64,000 bases of DNA from W1P20-047 sp051878795 (GCA_051878795.1 JBJEKU010000095.1:51037-115036); one strand, 5' to 3'. Positions 18,542 to 27,416 are shown, numbered from the stretch's first letter. Notes: generated from the letters alone by a model not told the origin. Numbers and translations: made by a program.

Positions 18542-20971
18542 CTATCGGCTCTCAACGGCAAGCTGCGCGCCTTCTTGGCCGGCCCGCTGGGGACGTACGG
18601 CCAGGTACACCAGGGCCGCAAGGACGATGATTGCGACCACGGTCCAGATGCCGAAGGAAACCTCGCCCGAGAACACGCCGCCGATCCGGTAGACGATCAG
18701 CGCTATCGCATACGCCCAACCGCATTCGTAACCGATGGCAGCCCAGAACCACTTGGGGTTGTTCATCTCGCGCCTGATCGCCCCGATCGCCGCAAAGCAG
18801 GGGGCGCACAGCATATTGAACGCCATGAACGAATACGCTGCAACCGCAGGATACGCCGCTTGAACGTTCGCATACCAACCGGCAGGACCGGCATAGAGGA
18901 TCCCGAACGTGGAAACGACGTTCTCCTTCGCAATCAGGCCCGTGATGGTCGCAGCAGTCGCCTGCCAATTGCCGAACCCCAAAGGCTGGAAGATCCACGC
19001 AATCGCGCCGCCTGCAATCGCCAGCAGGGAATCGGACTGGTCCTCGACAGGACCGAACGATCCATCGGCAAAACCATAGGAGGAAACGAACCAGATCAGG
19101 ATAGCCGCCACCAGGATGATGGTTCCCGCCCTCTTGATGAAGGACCACCCACGCTCCCACATGCTCCTGAGCAGGCTTCCAATCGTGGGCATATGGTAGG
19201 CGGGGAGCTCCATGACGAAAGGAGCGGGCTTGCCGGAAAATGCCTTGAGCTTCTTCAGGATGATGCCGGAAAGCAGCACCGATGCGATTCCCATGAAGTA
19301 CACGCTCGGAGCCACCCACCAAGCCCCGCCGAAGACGGCGCCCGCGATCAGGGCGATGATGGGCAACTTCGCACCGCAGGGAATGAAGGTGGTGGTCATA
19401 ACCGTCATATGCCTGTCATTCTCGTTCTCGATGGTCCTCGAAGCCATCGCGCCGGGAACGCCGCAGCCCGTCGCGATCAGCATGGGCACGAAGCTCTTGC
19501 CCGAAAGGCCGAAGCGGCGGAACACGCGGTCGAGGATGAATGCGATTCGCGCCATATACCCGCAGCCCTCCAAGAAGGCGAGCAGGAAGAACAGGACCAG
19601 CATCTGGGGAACGAAGCCCAATACCGCACCGACGCCCGCAACGATGCCATCGACCACGCAGGAACGCACCTGCCCGTCGACATTCGCCGCAGCCATCGCG
19701 TTATCGATTAGAACGGGAATGCCGGGAACCCAAGTTCCGTAATCTGCAGGATCGGGTTCTTCGACTTCCAAGGCGGCAGCGAAGTCGGTCGAATCCACCT
19801 TGACCGATTCGTTTTCTCCCGTCTCATCGTCATAGGCGTCATGCTCGCCGATAACCCCTGCATCCTGCGCCTGGGCCATCGCAGCCGAAAGGCCTGCGGG
19901 ATCTTCCGTATCGATACCGATTCCCGCCTCTTCGGCAGCCTGTACGTAGGCGCCGATCGCCGCATCTGCTTCGGCATATTCCTCCGAAGCCTCTTCCCAA
20001 GCCTCACCGCCCCCGGAAACGAAGAATCCGTCGCCGAACAGGCTATCGTTCACCCAATCGGTCATCCAACCGCCCACGGTTGTGACGGAGAGGAAATACA
20101 CCAGGAACATGACAACCGCGAAGATGGGCAGGGCCAGGATTCGGTTCGTCACGATACGGTCGATCTTGTCCGATACGGATTCCCTGCGTTCCGATGAACG
20201 TCGCGTGCAATCCTCCATGACCTCCTCGATGAACCTGTAGCGCCCGTTCACGATGATGGAGTCGGAATCATCATCGTACTCGGCTTCGACCTTTGCGACG
20301 ACATCTTCCACGTCAACGGGTTCCGAAAGCACATCGCCGATACGCGAATCCCTCTCGAACAGCTTGACCGCGACGAAACGCTTCGCAGGATCTTGGAAAT
20401 CCTCGGGCAGACGCCCCTCGATCTCTTCCAGGGCCTGCTCGACCGACTCCTCGAAGCGATGGGTGCGAACGGGCGGGCGTCCCGCCTGGGCAAGCTCGAC
20501 CAACTTGCCGACCAGCTCATCGATACCCGCACCCTTCAGGGCGGAGATCTGAACGACGGGGATTCCCAAGGATTCGGATAGGGCATCCAGGTCGATGCGA
20601 TCCCCCGTCTTCTCGAGCAGATCCGTCATATTGATCGCCATCACCATAGGGATGCCCAGCTCGACCACCTGCGTCGTCAGATACAGATTGCGCTCCAAAT
20701 TCGTCCCATCGACGATGTTGAGGATCGCCTGCGGACGCTCTTCGACCAGATAGTCGCGCGCAATGAGCTCTTCCAGGGTATACGGGGAAAGCGAATAGAT
20801 GCCCGGCAGATCGACGATCGCCACGTCCTTGTGCGCCTTCAGTCTTCCGGTCTTCTTCTCGACAGTCACGCCCGGCCAATTGCCGACGTACTGGTTCGCC
20901 CCGGTAAGGGCATTGAACAGTGTGGTCTTGCCGCAATTGGGATTGCCGACCAGGGCCACGTTCAGATCCAT
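18542..20971 (-). CDS. feoB: Ferrous iron transporter FeoB with enlarged acidic loop
   Basis: FeoB imports Fe(II) using a cytoplasmic G domain and a helical membrane domain. The 809-residue protein has G1 GNPNCGKTT, the switch region VGNWPGVTVEKK, G3 DLPGIYSL and G4 NMTD at about residue 120, then gate motifs such as FIPCGAKLPI in the second core. A loop of about 110 residues after the first TM helices (roughly 310-415) is rich in Glu, Asp and Ala, and is longer than in most FeoB proteins. Two ATGs are adjacent, and the second fits GGGAGG best. The operon is feoA-feoA-feoB-Cys-rich protein. Confidence 0.95.
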   Translation of the reverse strand: MDLNVALVGNPNCGKTTLFNALTGANQYVGNWPGVTVEKKTGRLKAHKDVAIVDLPGIYSLSPYTLEELIARDYLVEERPQAILNIVDGTNLERNLYLTTQVVELGIPMVMAINMTDLLEKTGDRIDLDALSESLGIPVVQISALKGAGIDELVGKLVELAQAGRPPVRTHRFEESVEQALEEIEGRLPEDFQDPAKRFVAVKLFERDSRIGDVLSEPVDVEDVVAKVEAEYDDDSDSIIVNGRYRFIEEVMEDCTRRSSERRESVSDKIDRIVTNRILALPIFAVVMFLVYFLSVTTVGGWMTDWVNDSLFGDGFFVSGGGEAWEEASEEYAEADAAIGAYVQAAEEAGIGIDTEDPAGLSAAMAQAQDAGVIGEHDAYDDETGENESVKVDSTDFAAALEVEEPDPADYGTWVPGIPVLIDNAMAAANVDGQVRSCVVDGIVAGVGAVLGFVPQMLVLFFLLAFLEGCGYMARIAFILDRVFRRFGLSGKSFVPMLIATGCGVPGAMASRTIENENDRHMTVMTTTFIPCGAKLPIIALIAGAVFGGAWWVAPSVYFMGIASVLLSGIILKKLKAFSGKPAPFVMELPAYHMPTIGSLLRSMWERGWSFIKRAGTIILVAAILIWFVSSYGFADGSFGPVEDQSDSLLAIAGGAIAWIFQPLGFGNWQATAATITGLIAKENVVSTFGILYAGPAGWYANVQAAYPAVAAYSFMAFNMLCAPCFAAIGAIRREMNNPKWFWAAIGYECGWAYAIALIVYRIGGVFSGEVSFGIWTVVAIIVLAALVYLAVRPQRAGQEGAQLAVESR

Positions 20972-21011
20972 CATTACCTCCCAAATCCAATCGAACGAGA
21001 CGGCATCGCGC

Positions 21012-21242
21012 CTAGGCTCGAGAATCGACTTCCACGTTCTGCGCTTCGCTCTTGCGCAGAGACAACTCGTAACCCCGCACCGTCACCTCGACGGGATCCC
21101 CGAGCGGGGCAACCTTCCTCACGAAGACGGGCGTTCCCTTGGTCAACCCCATATCCATGATGCGGCGCTTGACCGCACCGTCCCCGCGAAGGCGCACGAC
21201 AGTGACCTCCTGGCCCGGCTTCACATCAGCTAGTGAGAACAT
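21012..21242 (-). CDS. feoA: Ferrous iron transport protein A (second copy in operon)
   Basis: This 76-residue SH3-like cytoplasmic protein promotes FeoB function. It shows the FeoA pattern: LADVKPGQEVTVVRLRGDG, then RRIMDMGLTKGTPVFVRKVAPLGDPVEV and a final RGYELSLRKSEA strand. It lies 40 nt before feoB on the same strand and downstream of a second, more divergent FeoA. Length is typical. Confidence 0.92.
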   Translation of the reverse strand: MFSLADVKPGQEVTVVRLRGDGAVKRRIMDMGLTKGTPVFVRKVAPLGDPVEVTVRGYELSLRKSEAQNVEVDSRA

Positions 21243-21337
21243 CTAGACCTCGCTTTCCCGAAAAAGGACGCACAAACCCAAGCGTCGGTCCCGACGCCCC
21301 GAAAGCCCCGAAACGGGGCGGTATGCGAACCTGCTTT

Positions 21338-21547
21338 CTACACGACGATGCAGTCGGCCAATCTGGAATCGATTGCGACGCGCGATCCGCGGATATCGAC
21401 GATCACGCCGTCGCCAGCACGCGAGAGCACCCTGACCTTCGCTCCGGGAACGAATCCCAACTCCTCGAGCCTCCGCCGAGCATCGCCCTCACCGGTAACA
21501 GCGATGACAACACGCTGCTTTCGTTCGCTGATTTTGCTCAAGACCAC
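21338..21547 (-). CDS. feoA: FeoA-domain protein (first copy in operon)
   Basis: This 69-residue protein has the same SH3-like pattern (ARRRLEELGFVPGAKVRVLSRAGDGVIVDIRGSRVAI) but lacks the APLGDP loop of the second copy, so the two FeoA proteins are diverged paralogues. It starts with the GTG at 21547, preceded by GGAGG at 7 nt. It is the first gene after the iron-box promoter, and 95 nt separate it from the next feoA. A paired FeoA arrangement occurs in many anaerobes. Confidence 0.88.
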   Translation of the reverse strand: MVLSKISERKQRVVIAVTGEGDARRRLEELGFVPGAKVRVLSRAGDGVIVDIRGSRVAIDSRLADCIVV

Positions 21548-21603
21548 GATCGACCCTCCAACATCGTCATCCGAACCCGTTTACCCGCTGTCGGCCGGCA
21601 ATA

Positions 21604-21679
21604 GTTCGGTTTACCTAACGCTTGAGCACTATTACAGTTAGGCTTGCCTAAGTCAAGAAGAATGTTAGGTATTCCTTAC
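21604..21679 (-). promoter_or_regulatory. feo promoter with three DtxR/IdeR-like boxes
   Basis: Three 16-bp palindromes share GTTAGG/CCTAAC arms around 4 nt: 21604-21619, 21637-21652 and 21664-21679. The middle one (GTTAGGCTTGCCTAAG) is nearly perfect and the other two carry one arm mismatch each. On the minus strand TTGACT (21651-21656), 16 nt and TAATAG (21629-21634) form the feo promoter, with the middle box between -35 and -10 and the leftmost box just downstream. Repression by an iron- or manganese-loaded DtxR-family protein is inferred. Confidence 0.75.
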
Positions 21680-21808
21680 TTTTTGCAGCCAAGCGCACCG
21701 CCCATAAGTTCATCCATATGGCGCATAAAACCTGGGGGCGCATCGGCAGGCCCGCCCGGCGAGCGCTATACTGGGATGTTGAGTCTATCCGCTGGAAGAA
21801 AGGCAGAT

Positions 21809-23359
21809 ATGAGCAACCTCTACATCGATACCCGAGGCAAGGCGGGACAGCCCGTCTCCTTTACCACCGCAGTCGTCAACGGCCTGGCGGAAGGCGGCGG
21901 ACTGTATGTTCCGCAATCCATCCCGCAGCTTTCCCTCGAACAGATTTGCGCCCTGGCGAAACTGCCCTACGCACAGCGAGCAGCAAGCATCTACAAAGCC
22001 TTCGAAGTCGATTTGGACGACGAGATGGTCGACGACCTGATGGCCCAGGCCTACGGCGCGAATTTCGACGACGAAGAGATCTGCCCCATCACCTCTTTGG
22101 GCAACGGAATGCACGTGCTCGAGCTGTGGCACGGCCCTACGAGCGCATTCAAGGACATGGCGCTGCAGTGCCTGCCCCTGTACTTCAGTGCAAGTGCCCA
22201 GAAGCTTCGCGACCAAGGCGTCATCGATAACAAGTTCCTGATCCTGGTCGCAACCTCCGGTGATACCGGCAAGGCTGCCCTGGCGGGCTTTGCGAATAAG
22301 CCGGGCGTGGGTATCGCAGTCATGTTCCCCGACGGCGGCGTCAGCGACATCCAGCGCAAGCAGATGGTCACCCAGGAAGGCGGAAACGTCATGGTCTGGG
22401 CGGTCCGCGGCAACTTCGACGATTGCCAGACCGGCGCCAAGGCGGTCTTCAACGACGCGGGATTCAACGCCAAGCTGGCAGAAGAAAAGCAGATCGCCCT
22501 TTCCAGCGCCAACTCCATCAACTGGGGCAGGCTGCTCCCGCAGGTAGTCTACTATGTTTCCGCATACGGCAAGATGGTGGAAAGCGGCCAGATCCAGGCG
22601 GGAGATCCCATCGACGTCTGCGTTCCCACCGGCAACTTCGGCAACATCCTGGCTGCCTGGTACGCCAAGCAGATGGGCACCCCTATCGAACGCCTGATCT
22701 GCGCGAGCAACGACAACCGCGTGCTCACCGACTTCATCAACACCGGCACCTACGATATCAGCGACCGCGAGTTCGTGCTCACCCCCAGCCCCTCCATGGA
22801 CATCCTGGTCTCCTCCAACCTGGAAAGGCAGCTGTTCGAGCTCACCGGACGCAATGCCCAGGCCATCGACGGCTGGATGCGCGATCTGGCGCAGGATCGC
22901 AGGTTCCGCGTCGATGAGGAAACCTTCGCCAAGATCCGCGCCGACTTCGCAAGCGATTCGGTCAATAGCGCCGACTGCCTGGCAACCGTGAAGCGCGTCT
23001 TCGATGAGCAGGGCTACCTGATCGACCCCCATACCGCCGTCGCCTATGAAGTTGCAGAGCGCCTGCGCGGGGAAAATCCCGTGCTCGTGGCCAGCACCGC
23101 CCATTGGGCGAAATTCGGCAGCAGCGTCTACCGTGCCCTGCATGGCATCGCCGGGTCCGATCCGCTTCCCGATGACGTGCAGAAGCTTACCGGCTGCGAG
23201 CTGAACCGTCTGATCGCACAGGAAACCGGCGTCGACAACATTCCCGCCGGCCTTGCCGACCTCGACGAGAAGACCGTCCGATTCGAGCGGGTCATCGACC
23301 GCGAAACCTCAAGCATCGAATCCTCTGTCGAGGAATTCCTGGCATCCGTCAACCTGTAA
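21809..23359 (+). CDS. thrC: Threonine synthase
   Basis: This PLP enzyme turns O-phosphohomoserine into threonine in the cytoplasm. The 516-residue protein has the Schiff-base Lys in HGPTSAFKDMALQCLP (about residue 115), the phosphate-binding ATSGDTGKAAL, the NSINWGRLLPQ segment and VPTGNFGNI. Its N-terminus YIDTRGKAGQPVSFT is the long threonine-synthase type. ATG 21809 has AAAGG 5 nt upstream, and the earlier in-frame ATG at 21644 falls in the feo boxes and lacks a site. A strong terminator follows. No other threonine genes are adjacent. Confidence 0.94.
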   Translation: MSNLYIDTRGKAGQPVSFTTAVVNGLAEGGGLYVPQSIPQLSLEQICALAKLPYAQRAASIYKAFEVDLDDEMVDDLMAQAYGANFDDEEICPITSLGNGMHVLELWHGPTSAFKDMALQCLPLYFSASAQKLRDQGVIDNKFLILVATSGDTGKAALAGFANKPGVGIAVMFPDGGVSDIQRKQMVTQEGGNVMVWAVRGNFDDCQTGAKAVFNDAGFNAKLAEEKQIALSSANSINWGRLLPQVVYYVSAYGKMVESGQIQAGDPIDVCVPTGNFGNILAAWYAKQMGTPIERLICASNDNRVLTDFINTGTYDISDREFVLTPSPSMDILVSSNLERQLFELTGRNAQAIDGWMRDLAQDRRFRVDEETFAKIRADFASDSVNSADCLATVKRVFDEQGYLIDPHTAVAYEVAERLRGENPVLVASTAHWAKFGSSVYRALHGIAGSDPLPDDVQKLTGCELNRLIAQETGVDNIPAGLADLDEKTVRFERVIDRETSSIESSVEEFLASVNL

Positions 23360-23372
23360 CACCCCGTAACTC

Positions 23373-23404
23373 AAAACGGCGCACGTCTCCGCGTGCGCCG
23401 TTTT
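23373..23404 (+). terminator. Terminator after thrC
   Basis: AAAACGGCGCACG and CGTGCGCCGTTTT form a thirteen-pair stem with a 6-nt loop, ending in T4. It starts 13 nt after the thrC stop. Confidence 0.88.
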
Positions 23405-23421
23405 CATCGAAAGCACCCATC

Positions 23422-23778
23422 ATGTTCCCAGAAAACCTCGTTCCCCAAGTCAAGCTGGTACTGTGCACCGATTCCGAAAACTCCGGCCCTGCCTTCGGAC
23501 CCGGGCTGGCCGAGCTTTGCAAAGGGGTTAGGGAAAGCGGATCGCTCAATGCAGCAGCCAAGGGCATGGGAATGGCTTATAGCAAGGCTTGGAGGCTCAT
23601 CAAAGGGGCGGAAGAAGAATTGGGCGTCCAGTTGCTCATCCGCGATGGCGCCCGAGGGAGTACGCTCACACCCGAGGCCCTGCAATTGATCGACGCCTAC
23701 GATCTACTTCGCGACCACCTCAAACAGGAAGCGACGGCCTTCCTGGAACGGATGATCCTTAAAGACCGCCGCAGCTGA
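23422..23778 (+). CDS. ModE-type winged-helix regulator (DNA-binding domain only)
   Basis: The 118-residue protein matches the N-terminal LysR-like HTH of ModE: FGPGLAELCKGVRESGSLNAAAKGMGMAYSKAWRLIKGAEEELG, then a wing with RDGARGSTLTPEA and a C-terminal helix. The molybdate-binding MOP domains of full ModE are absent. Such stand-alone forms often sit near molybdenum-enzyme genes, but none is nearby, so the target is unknown. The ribosome site before ATG 23422 is weak. It follows the thrC terminator. Confidence 0.8.
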   Translation: MFPENLVPQVKLVLCTDSENSGPAFGPGLAELCKGVRESGSLNAAAKGMGMAYSKAWRLIKGAEEELGVQLLIRDGARGSTLTPEALQLIDAYDLLRDHLKQEATAFLERMILKDRRS

Positions 23779-23842
23779 TCAGCTCTTTTCTTTCGCTTGA
23801 ACAGTCGGGCCCGTGCCCTTCGCGCGGGCCCGGCGCATCCTC

Positions 23843-24415
23843 CTACAGTGAAAGCGCCTTACGCACTGCACGCGCCACCGCTATCGCCACGGCAAGCTTC
23901 GCCGCGTCGATGATAATGAAGGGCGCAATCGCGGCAGCGAAAGCCGCTGCCATACCCATCTGGGCGACGAAAGCAAGCTGCACCCATCCGCACAGGTAGC
24001 AGATACCCAGGAAAACGACCGCTGCCGCAATCTCGACGTAAACGGGCCTTTTCCCGCCTTTCTTCTCGAAAACGGCCAAGAGCAACGCCGCAGCGACGCC
24101 ACCCAGAACGAAACCCCAGATGAATCCACCCGTCGGTCCTGCCAAGGCGGCGAATCCGCCTTTCATGGAAGAAAAGACCGGCAGACCGATTGCGCCTATG
24201 AGCACATAGAGGGCAATGGTCGCCACGGCCTCCCTGGGCTTCAGAGCCAGAAGGACGAAGGTCATGGCAAAGGTCTGCAAGGTGAAGGGCACGGGGCCGA
24301 AGGGCACCGTGATCCATGCGCAGACCGTTATGAGTGCGATACCCAAGCCGCAGAAGGCGATCGATTTGGTGCGACCGGCGCTTCCCGCGGTTTTCCTCAT
24401 TTCCTGATTGCTCAC
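23843..24415 (-). CDS. bioY: Biotin transporter S component BioY
   Basis: BioY is the membrane-embedded biotin-binding subunit of an ECF transporter. The 190-residue protein has six predicted TM helices and family motifs: VPFGPVPFTLQTFAM (residues about 38-52), GLPVFSS, and the signature AGPTGGFIWGFVLGG. The start is the GTG at 24415, with AAAGGAG 7 nt upstream. The gene stands alone and has a BirA-like operator over its promoter. The ATPases could be the ecfA1-ecfA2 pair at 6-8 kb, while the T subunit is not in the window. Confidence 0.93.
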   Translation of the reverse strand: MSNQEMRKTAGSAGRTKSIAFCGLGIALITVCAWITVPFGPVPFTLQTFAMTFVLLALKPREAVATIALYVLIGAIGLPVFSSMKGGFAALAGPTGGFIWGFVLGGVAAALLLAVFEKKGGKRPVYVEIAAAVVFLGICYLCGWVQLAFVAQMGMAAAFAAAIAPFIIIDAAKLAVAIAVARAVRKALSL

Positions 24416-24449
24416 GCAAGACTCCTTTCATTCGTTGTTCGCATAACGA

Positions 24450-24502
24450 AATATAGAAGTCCTCCGGCTTATTGTAAACCCCTTTGTTACTATGGTTTAC
24501 AT
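24450..24502 (-). promoter_or_regulatory. bioY promoter with BirA-like operator
   Basis: The arms TTGTAAACC (24472-24480) and GGTTTACAT (24494-24502) form an inverted repeat around 13 nt, close to the known BirA box pattern TTGTWAACC-N-GGTTAACAA. On the minus strand the left arm contains -35 TTTACA (24473-24478), followed by 17 nt and -10 TATATT (24450-24455). Binding would occlude the -35 box, so biotin-dependent repression of bioY is inferred. Confidence 0.72.
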
Positions 24503-24529
24503 TTATTCGGACACGCCTTCTTTCTGCAA

Positions 24530-25576
24530 TCAGGCGAAGAAGCTGGCGAAACGCGCAGGCTCGTACACCGCGCAACCGTCGTCGTCGAAGCTGCGATGCA
24601 CCTTTTCGTAGTCGTAGAGGAATTCCAAGTAGGCCAAGCTCTGGCAAAGGCGCAGGACATTGAGATGACCCGCGCGCGAGGACGCATCGATGATTTCGGC
24701 TTCGCCCTTCATCTCGAGCACGAAACCGCTCGCCGTCCTGTATCCGCGCATATCGCGCAAGGCCTGGAGAACCGACTTCCCCTTCGAGTCGACCCCTCTG
24801 ATCTGATCCTTGATCAGGCTCTGGATTTCCTCTTCTCCTTCGAAGAAACCGTAATGGGATGTCGCCACCCACTCGAGCGGATAGGCGAGAAGGCCGCTCC
24901 ACGACTCCATTGCCGCGGCAGCATCGTGCCGATCGAGCTCCCAGGCGAAGACGGATGGGTTCTCGCACAGGGAGTCACCGGAAAAGAGGAGCGTCTTGTC
25001 TTTGGAGATCAAGCCGTTCTGCCCCACGGCATGCCCGGGAAGGGGCATGGTCTCGAAGCGCATGTCGCCTACTGTCAGCAGGTCCCAATCCTCCACGGTG
25101 TCGGCCTGACCCAGCGACTCCCATAGGTTTGCCTGCATGGAACAGTACTCGGTAACGCCGAAGGGAAGGTCGTACCGGGCGCTTCCGAAGGCCCTTTCGC
25201 ATTCTCGGGCATCCATGGACGCGAAGCGGGACGATGCGCCGTTGATCACGCGCCCGATACCCTGGGAAGCGAACCAGGCAGCCTCTCCCGCATGATCGCA
25301 GTGGAGATGGGTCAGAAACAGGCGTGCTTGGTCGGCGGACTCCGCGCATTGGTCTATGACCTGGGAAAACCAGCCCCTGTCGGTCATTCCCAATGGTCCG
25401 CAATCCACGAACAGCACCTGCCCCTGGTCGCATATGGCATACAGGCACACGTTCCCGCCGCCCGCATACGGATAATCCGGCACGCGATACCGTGCATACG
25501 CCACCCCTTTCGGGGTGGGAACCAACTCGTCCACCCGCTGGGCGCTCGCCAGCGCCAGAATATCTTGGAAATCCAT
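24530..25576 (-). CDS. MBL-fold metallo-hydrolase
   Basis: The 348-residue protein carries the metallo-beta-lactamase-fold metal motif LTHLHCDHAGE (about residue 105), the second site in LPGHAVGQNGL and the Asp in LFSGDSLCENPS, and it should bind two metal ions. A C-terminal region of about 100 residues is helical and has no recognisable domain. ATG 25576 is preceded by AGGAAGGA, and the longer in-frame N-terminus is rejected. It is a single gene between bioY and the aldolase. Possible roles include glyoxalase-II-like thioester or lactone hydrolysis, but substrate cannot be inferred. Confidence 0.82.
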   Translation of the reverse strand: MDFQDILALASAQRVDELVPTPKGVAYARYRVPDYPYAGGGNVCLYAICDQGQVLFVDCGPLGMTDRGWFSQVIDQCAESADQARLFLTHLHCDHAGEAAWFASQGIGRVINGASSRFASMDARECERAFGSARYDLPFGVTEYCSMQANLWESLGQADTVEDWDLLTVGDMRFETMPLPGHAVGQNGLISKDKTLLFSGDSLCENPSVFAWELDRHDAAAAMESWSGLLAYPLEWVATSHYGFFEGEEEIQSLIKDQIRGVDSKGKSVLQALRDMRGYRTASGFVLEMKGEAEIIDASSRAGHLNVLRLCQSLAYLEFLYDYEKVHRSFDDDGCAVYEPARFASFFA

Positions 25577-25764
25577 CCCGATTCCTTCCTGAAAACAAGC
25601 ACTCGTTTCGGACGCCTTCGCCCTCTTCGTTTCGAAACCCTGCACAGGGACTTGCACCCCCTGGCACACGAGAATCCGCTTCCCTGCGCGAAGCCCCTTG
25701 CCAACGCCCTGGCAACCGGGCGGACGATAAGCAATCCCGTACAGCAGCGGAAACATCACGGCAT

Positions 25765-25793
25765 AAGAAACCCGGCCGCTCGAAGCGGCCGGG
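25765..25793 (-). terminator. Terminator after class I aldolase gene
   Basis: On the minus strand CCCGGCCGCTTCGAGCGGCCGGG is followed by TTTCTT. It sits 30 nt after the aldolase stop codon. Confidence 0.85.
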
Positions 25794-25822
25794 CATGCAT
25801 TCGCGCTACGTGCACGCAGTTC

Positions 25823-26761
25823 TTAGAGGGCGAATTCCTTTTCGCCATTGAAGACGGCCACTGCGTCGGCTACTTCGTAGTCTGCCAGGGTGATGGCGGA
25901 AATGGCCTTGGTCAGGCGGACAGCCTCGTCCAGGGAACGCATATGGATGTTACGGCCAGTTGCGTTGCCGCAAGCACCGCCGATATGGATCTGGTCGTAC
26001 AGGCTGGACAGGAATGCCTCGGGATCGGCCTTGGAACCGCCCGCGCAAACCAGGCCGCAACGGCCGGCTGCCTGAGAGGCGATTGCCAAATGCTCGGCAG
26101 AGCTTGCTTCCTCGGTTGCCTTGGGGGGATTGACCTTGACGAAGTCGGCACCCAGGCACAGGGCTGCGCCTGCAGCACCGGCGATGAGGGTAGGAGCCTT
26201 CTCGTCTTCCACGGCCTTGCCGCGAGGATAGATCCACAGGACCACGATCAGACCTGCTGCGTGGGCTTCGGCGATCAACTCGCCTGCTTCTGCCAGCATG
26301 GTGGATTCGTATTCGGAGCCCAGGTAGATGGTGTAGCCCAGACCGACGATATTGACGCCCGCTTCGCGCATGGCCAAAACGGCGTCCAGCTCGGACAGCT
26401 GGGGGGAATAGGGATCGTCCTGCTTGGTCTTGATCAGGTTGGTCTTGGAATTCATCTTGACCAGGTAGTTGATTTCGGGATAGTCGGGCGCATACTGGGC
26501 GATCAGGCCGCGCTGGCCTGCCAGAACGCCGCAGATGCCCTGGCTGCCGATCTGGAACAGATGCTCGGGATCGTTGTCGGAGGGGTCGATGCCCTCACCA
26601 TAGAAGTCAGCGTTCAGGTGCTCCATCTTCTGGTCGCAAGCGAACAGCATCAGACGGCCGGTGCCACGAGTGGCCTTCATGTAGTTTTCGATGTAGGTCT
26701 CGCGGGCTTCGGGCATTACGTCTGCCGGCACCCTGACCTGATCGGGAGTAATGGTAGGCAT
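25823..26761 (-). CDS. Class I fructose-bisphosphate aldolase (DeoC/LacD-type)
   Basis: This 312-residue TIM-barrel aldolase is of the archaeal-type class I family, which cleaves fructose 1,6-bisphosphate by a lysine Schiff base and needs no metal. The sequence shows FACDQKMEHLN near residue 40, VKMNSKTNL, and the probable Schiff-base Lys in ADFVKVNPPK. Phosphate-binding glycines are in CAGGSKADPEAF and GGACGNATGRNI. ATG 26761 has AAGGAGGAG upstream, a very strong site that fits high expression. A related sugar-phosphate substrate is possible. Confidence 0.85.
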   Translation of the reverse strand: MPTITPDQVRVPADVMPEARETYIENYMKATRGTGRLMLFACDQKMEHLNADFYGEGIDPSDNDPEHLFQIGSQGICGVLAGQRGLIAQYAPDYPEINYLVKMNSKTNLIKTKQDDPYSPQLSELDAVLAMREAGVNIVGLGYTIYLGSEYESTMLAEAGELIAEAHAAGLIVVLWIYPRGKAVEDEKAPTLIAGAAGAALCLGADFVKVNPPKATEEASSAEHLAIASQAAGRCGLVCAGGSKADPEAFLSSLYDQIHIGGACGNATGRNIHMRSLDEAVRLTKAISAITLADYEVADAVAVFNGEKEFAL

Positions 26762-26882
26762 TATTGTCTCCTCCTTATGGCAGTTAATAGACGCATTGTC
26801 CCATTCTAGCGGAAATAGGGAGAATGCAAGCATGAGCGCTGAAAACGCACCGAAAGACAGCAGGAGACGCCTAACGAGCGCA

Positions 26883-27416
26883 TCAGAACCATTCTTTCTT
26901 ATTCTGAACGTAAGTCCTGTCGAAGCAAACCTGGCCCATGGCCAGATAGATGATCCCCTCGATCAGGGCGATGACACCCATCACCATTCCCGCGAGCCCC
27001 AATGAGAAGATGGACCCGATGACGGTAACCGCCAGCATGATGATGCCCGTAGAGTTGTATCCAAGGTAGAACTTATGGATTCCGAAGCAACCCAAAAAAA
27101 TAGCGAGCAAGCCGGCTGCAACATGGCTTTTTCCAATCACCCCCGCCTGGAAGGCACGCTTGCCGGAAATGCCGTCGTACGGACAGGCCCCCTTGCGAAA
27201 GCCGGCGGCAGATGAACGGTAGGTATTGAAAAGCCGCTCTTGGGACCCCCAATAGGCATCGCCGCCATCACCCTCCGATTCATCCGGATAGGCTGCGAAA
27301 AGACGGTCCTCGCACTCCGACTGCAGGCGTTGGGAGGATTCCGGAGAAACCCTATCCCCTAACAGATAGGAAGGGTACCCTCCCCAGTAGCCCTTATCTT
27401 CGTTATCGGCAGCCAT
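26883..27416 (-). CDS. TM2-domain membrane protein
   Basis: The 177-residue protein has a hydrophilic N-terminal 100 residues with Tyr/Trp-Gly pairs (YWGGYPSYLLG) and then a TM2 domain: two membrane helices joined by a short turn with GCFGIHKFYLGYNSTGI and SLGLAGMVMGVIALIEGIIYL. TM2 proteins are common but mostly uncharacterised. ATG 27416 has GGAGG 5 nt upstream. It is separated by 75 nt from the co-oriented VTT protein gene upstream. Confidence 0.82.
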   Translation of the reverse strand: MAADNEDKGYWGGYPSYLLGDRVSPESSQRLQSECEDRLFAAYPDESEGDGGDAYWGSQERLFNTYRSSAAGFRKGACPYDGISGKRAFQAGVIGKSHVAAGLLAIFLGCFGIHKFYLGYNSTGIIMLAVTVIGSIFSLGLAGMVMGVIALIEGIIYLAMGQVCFDRTYVQNKKEWF

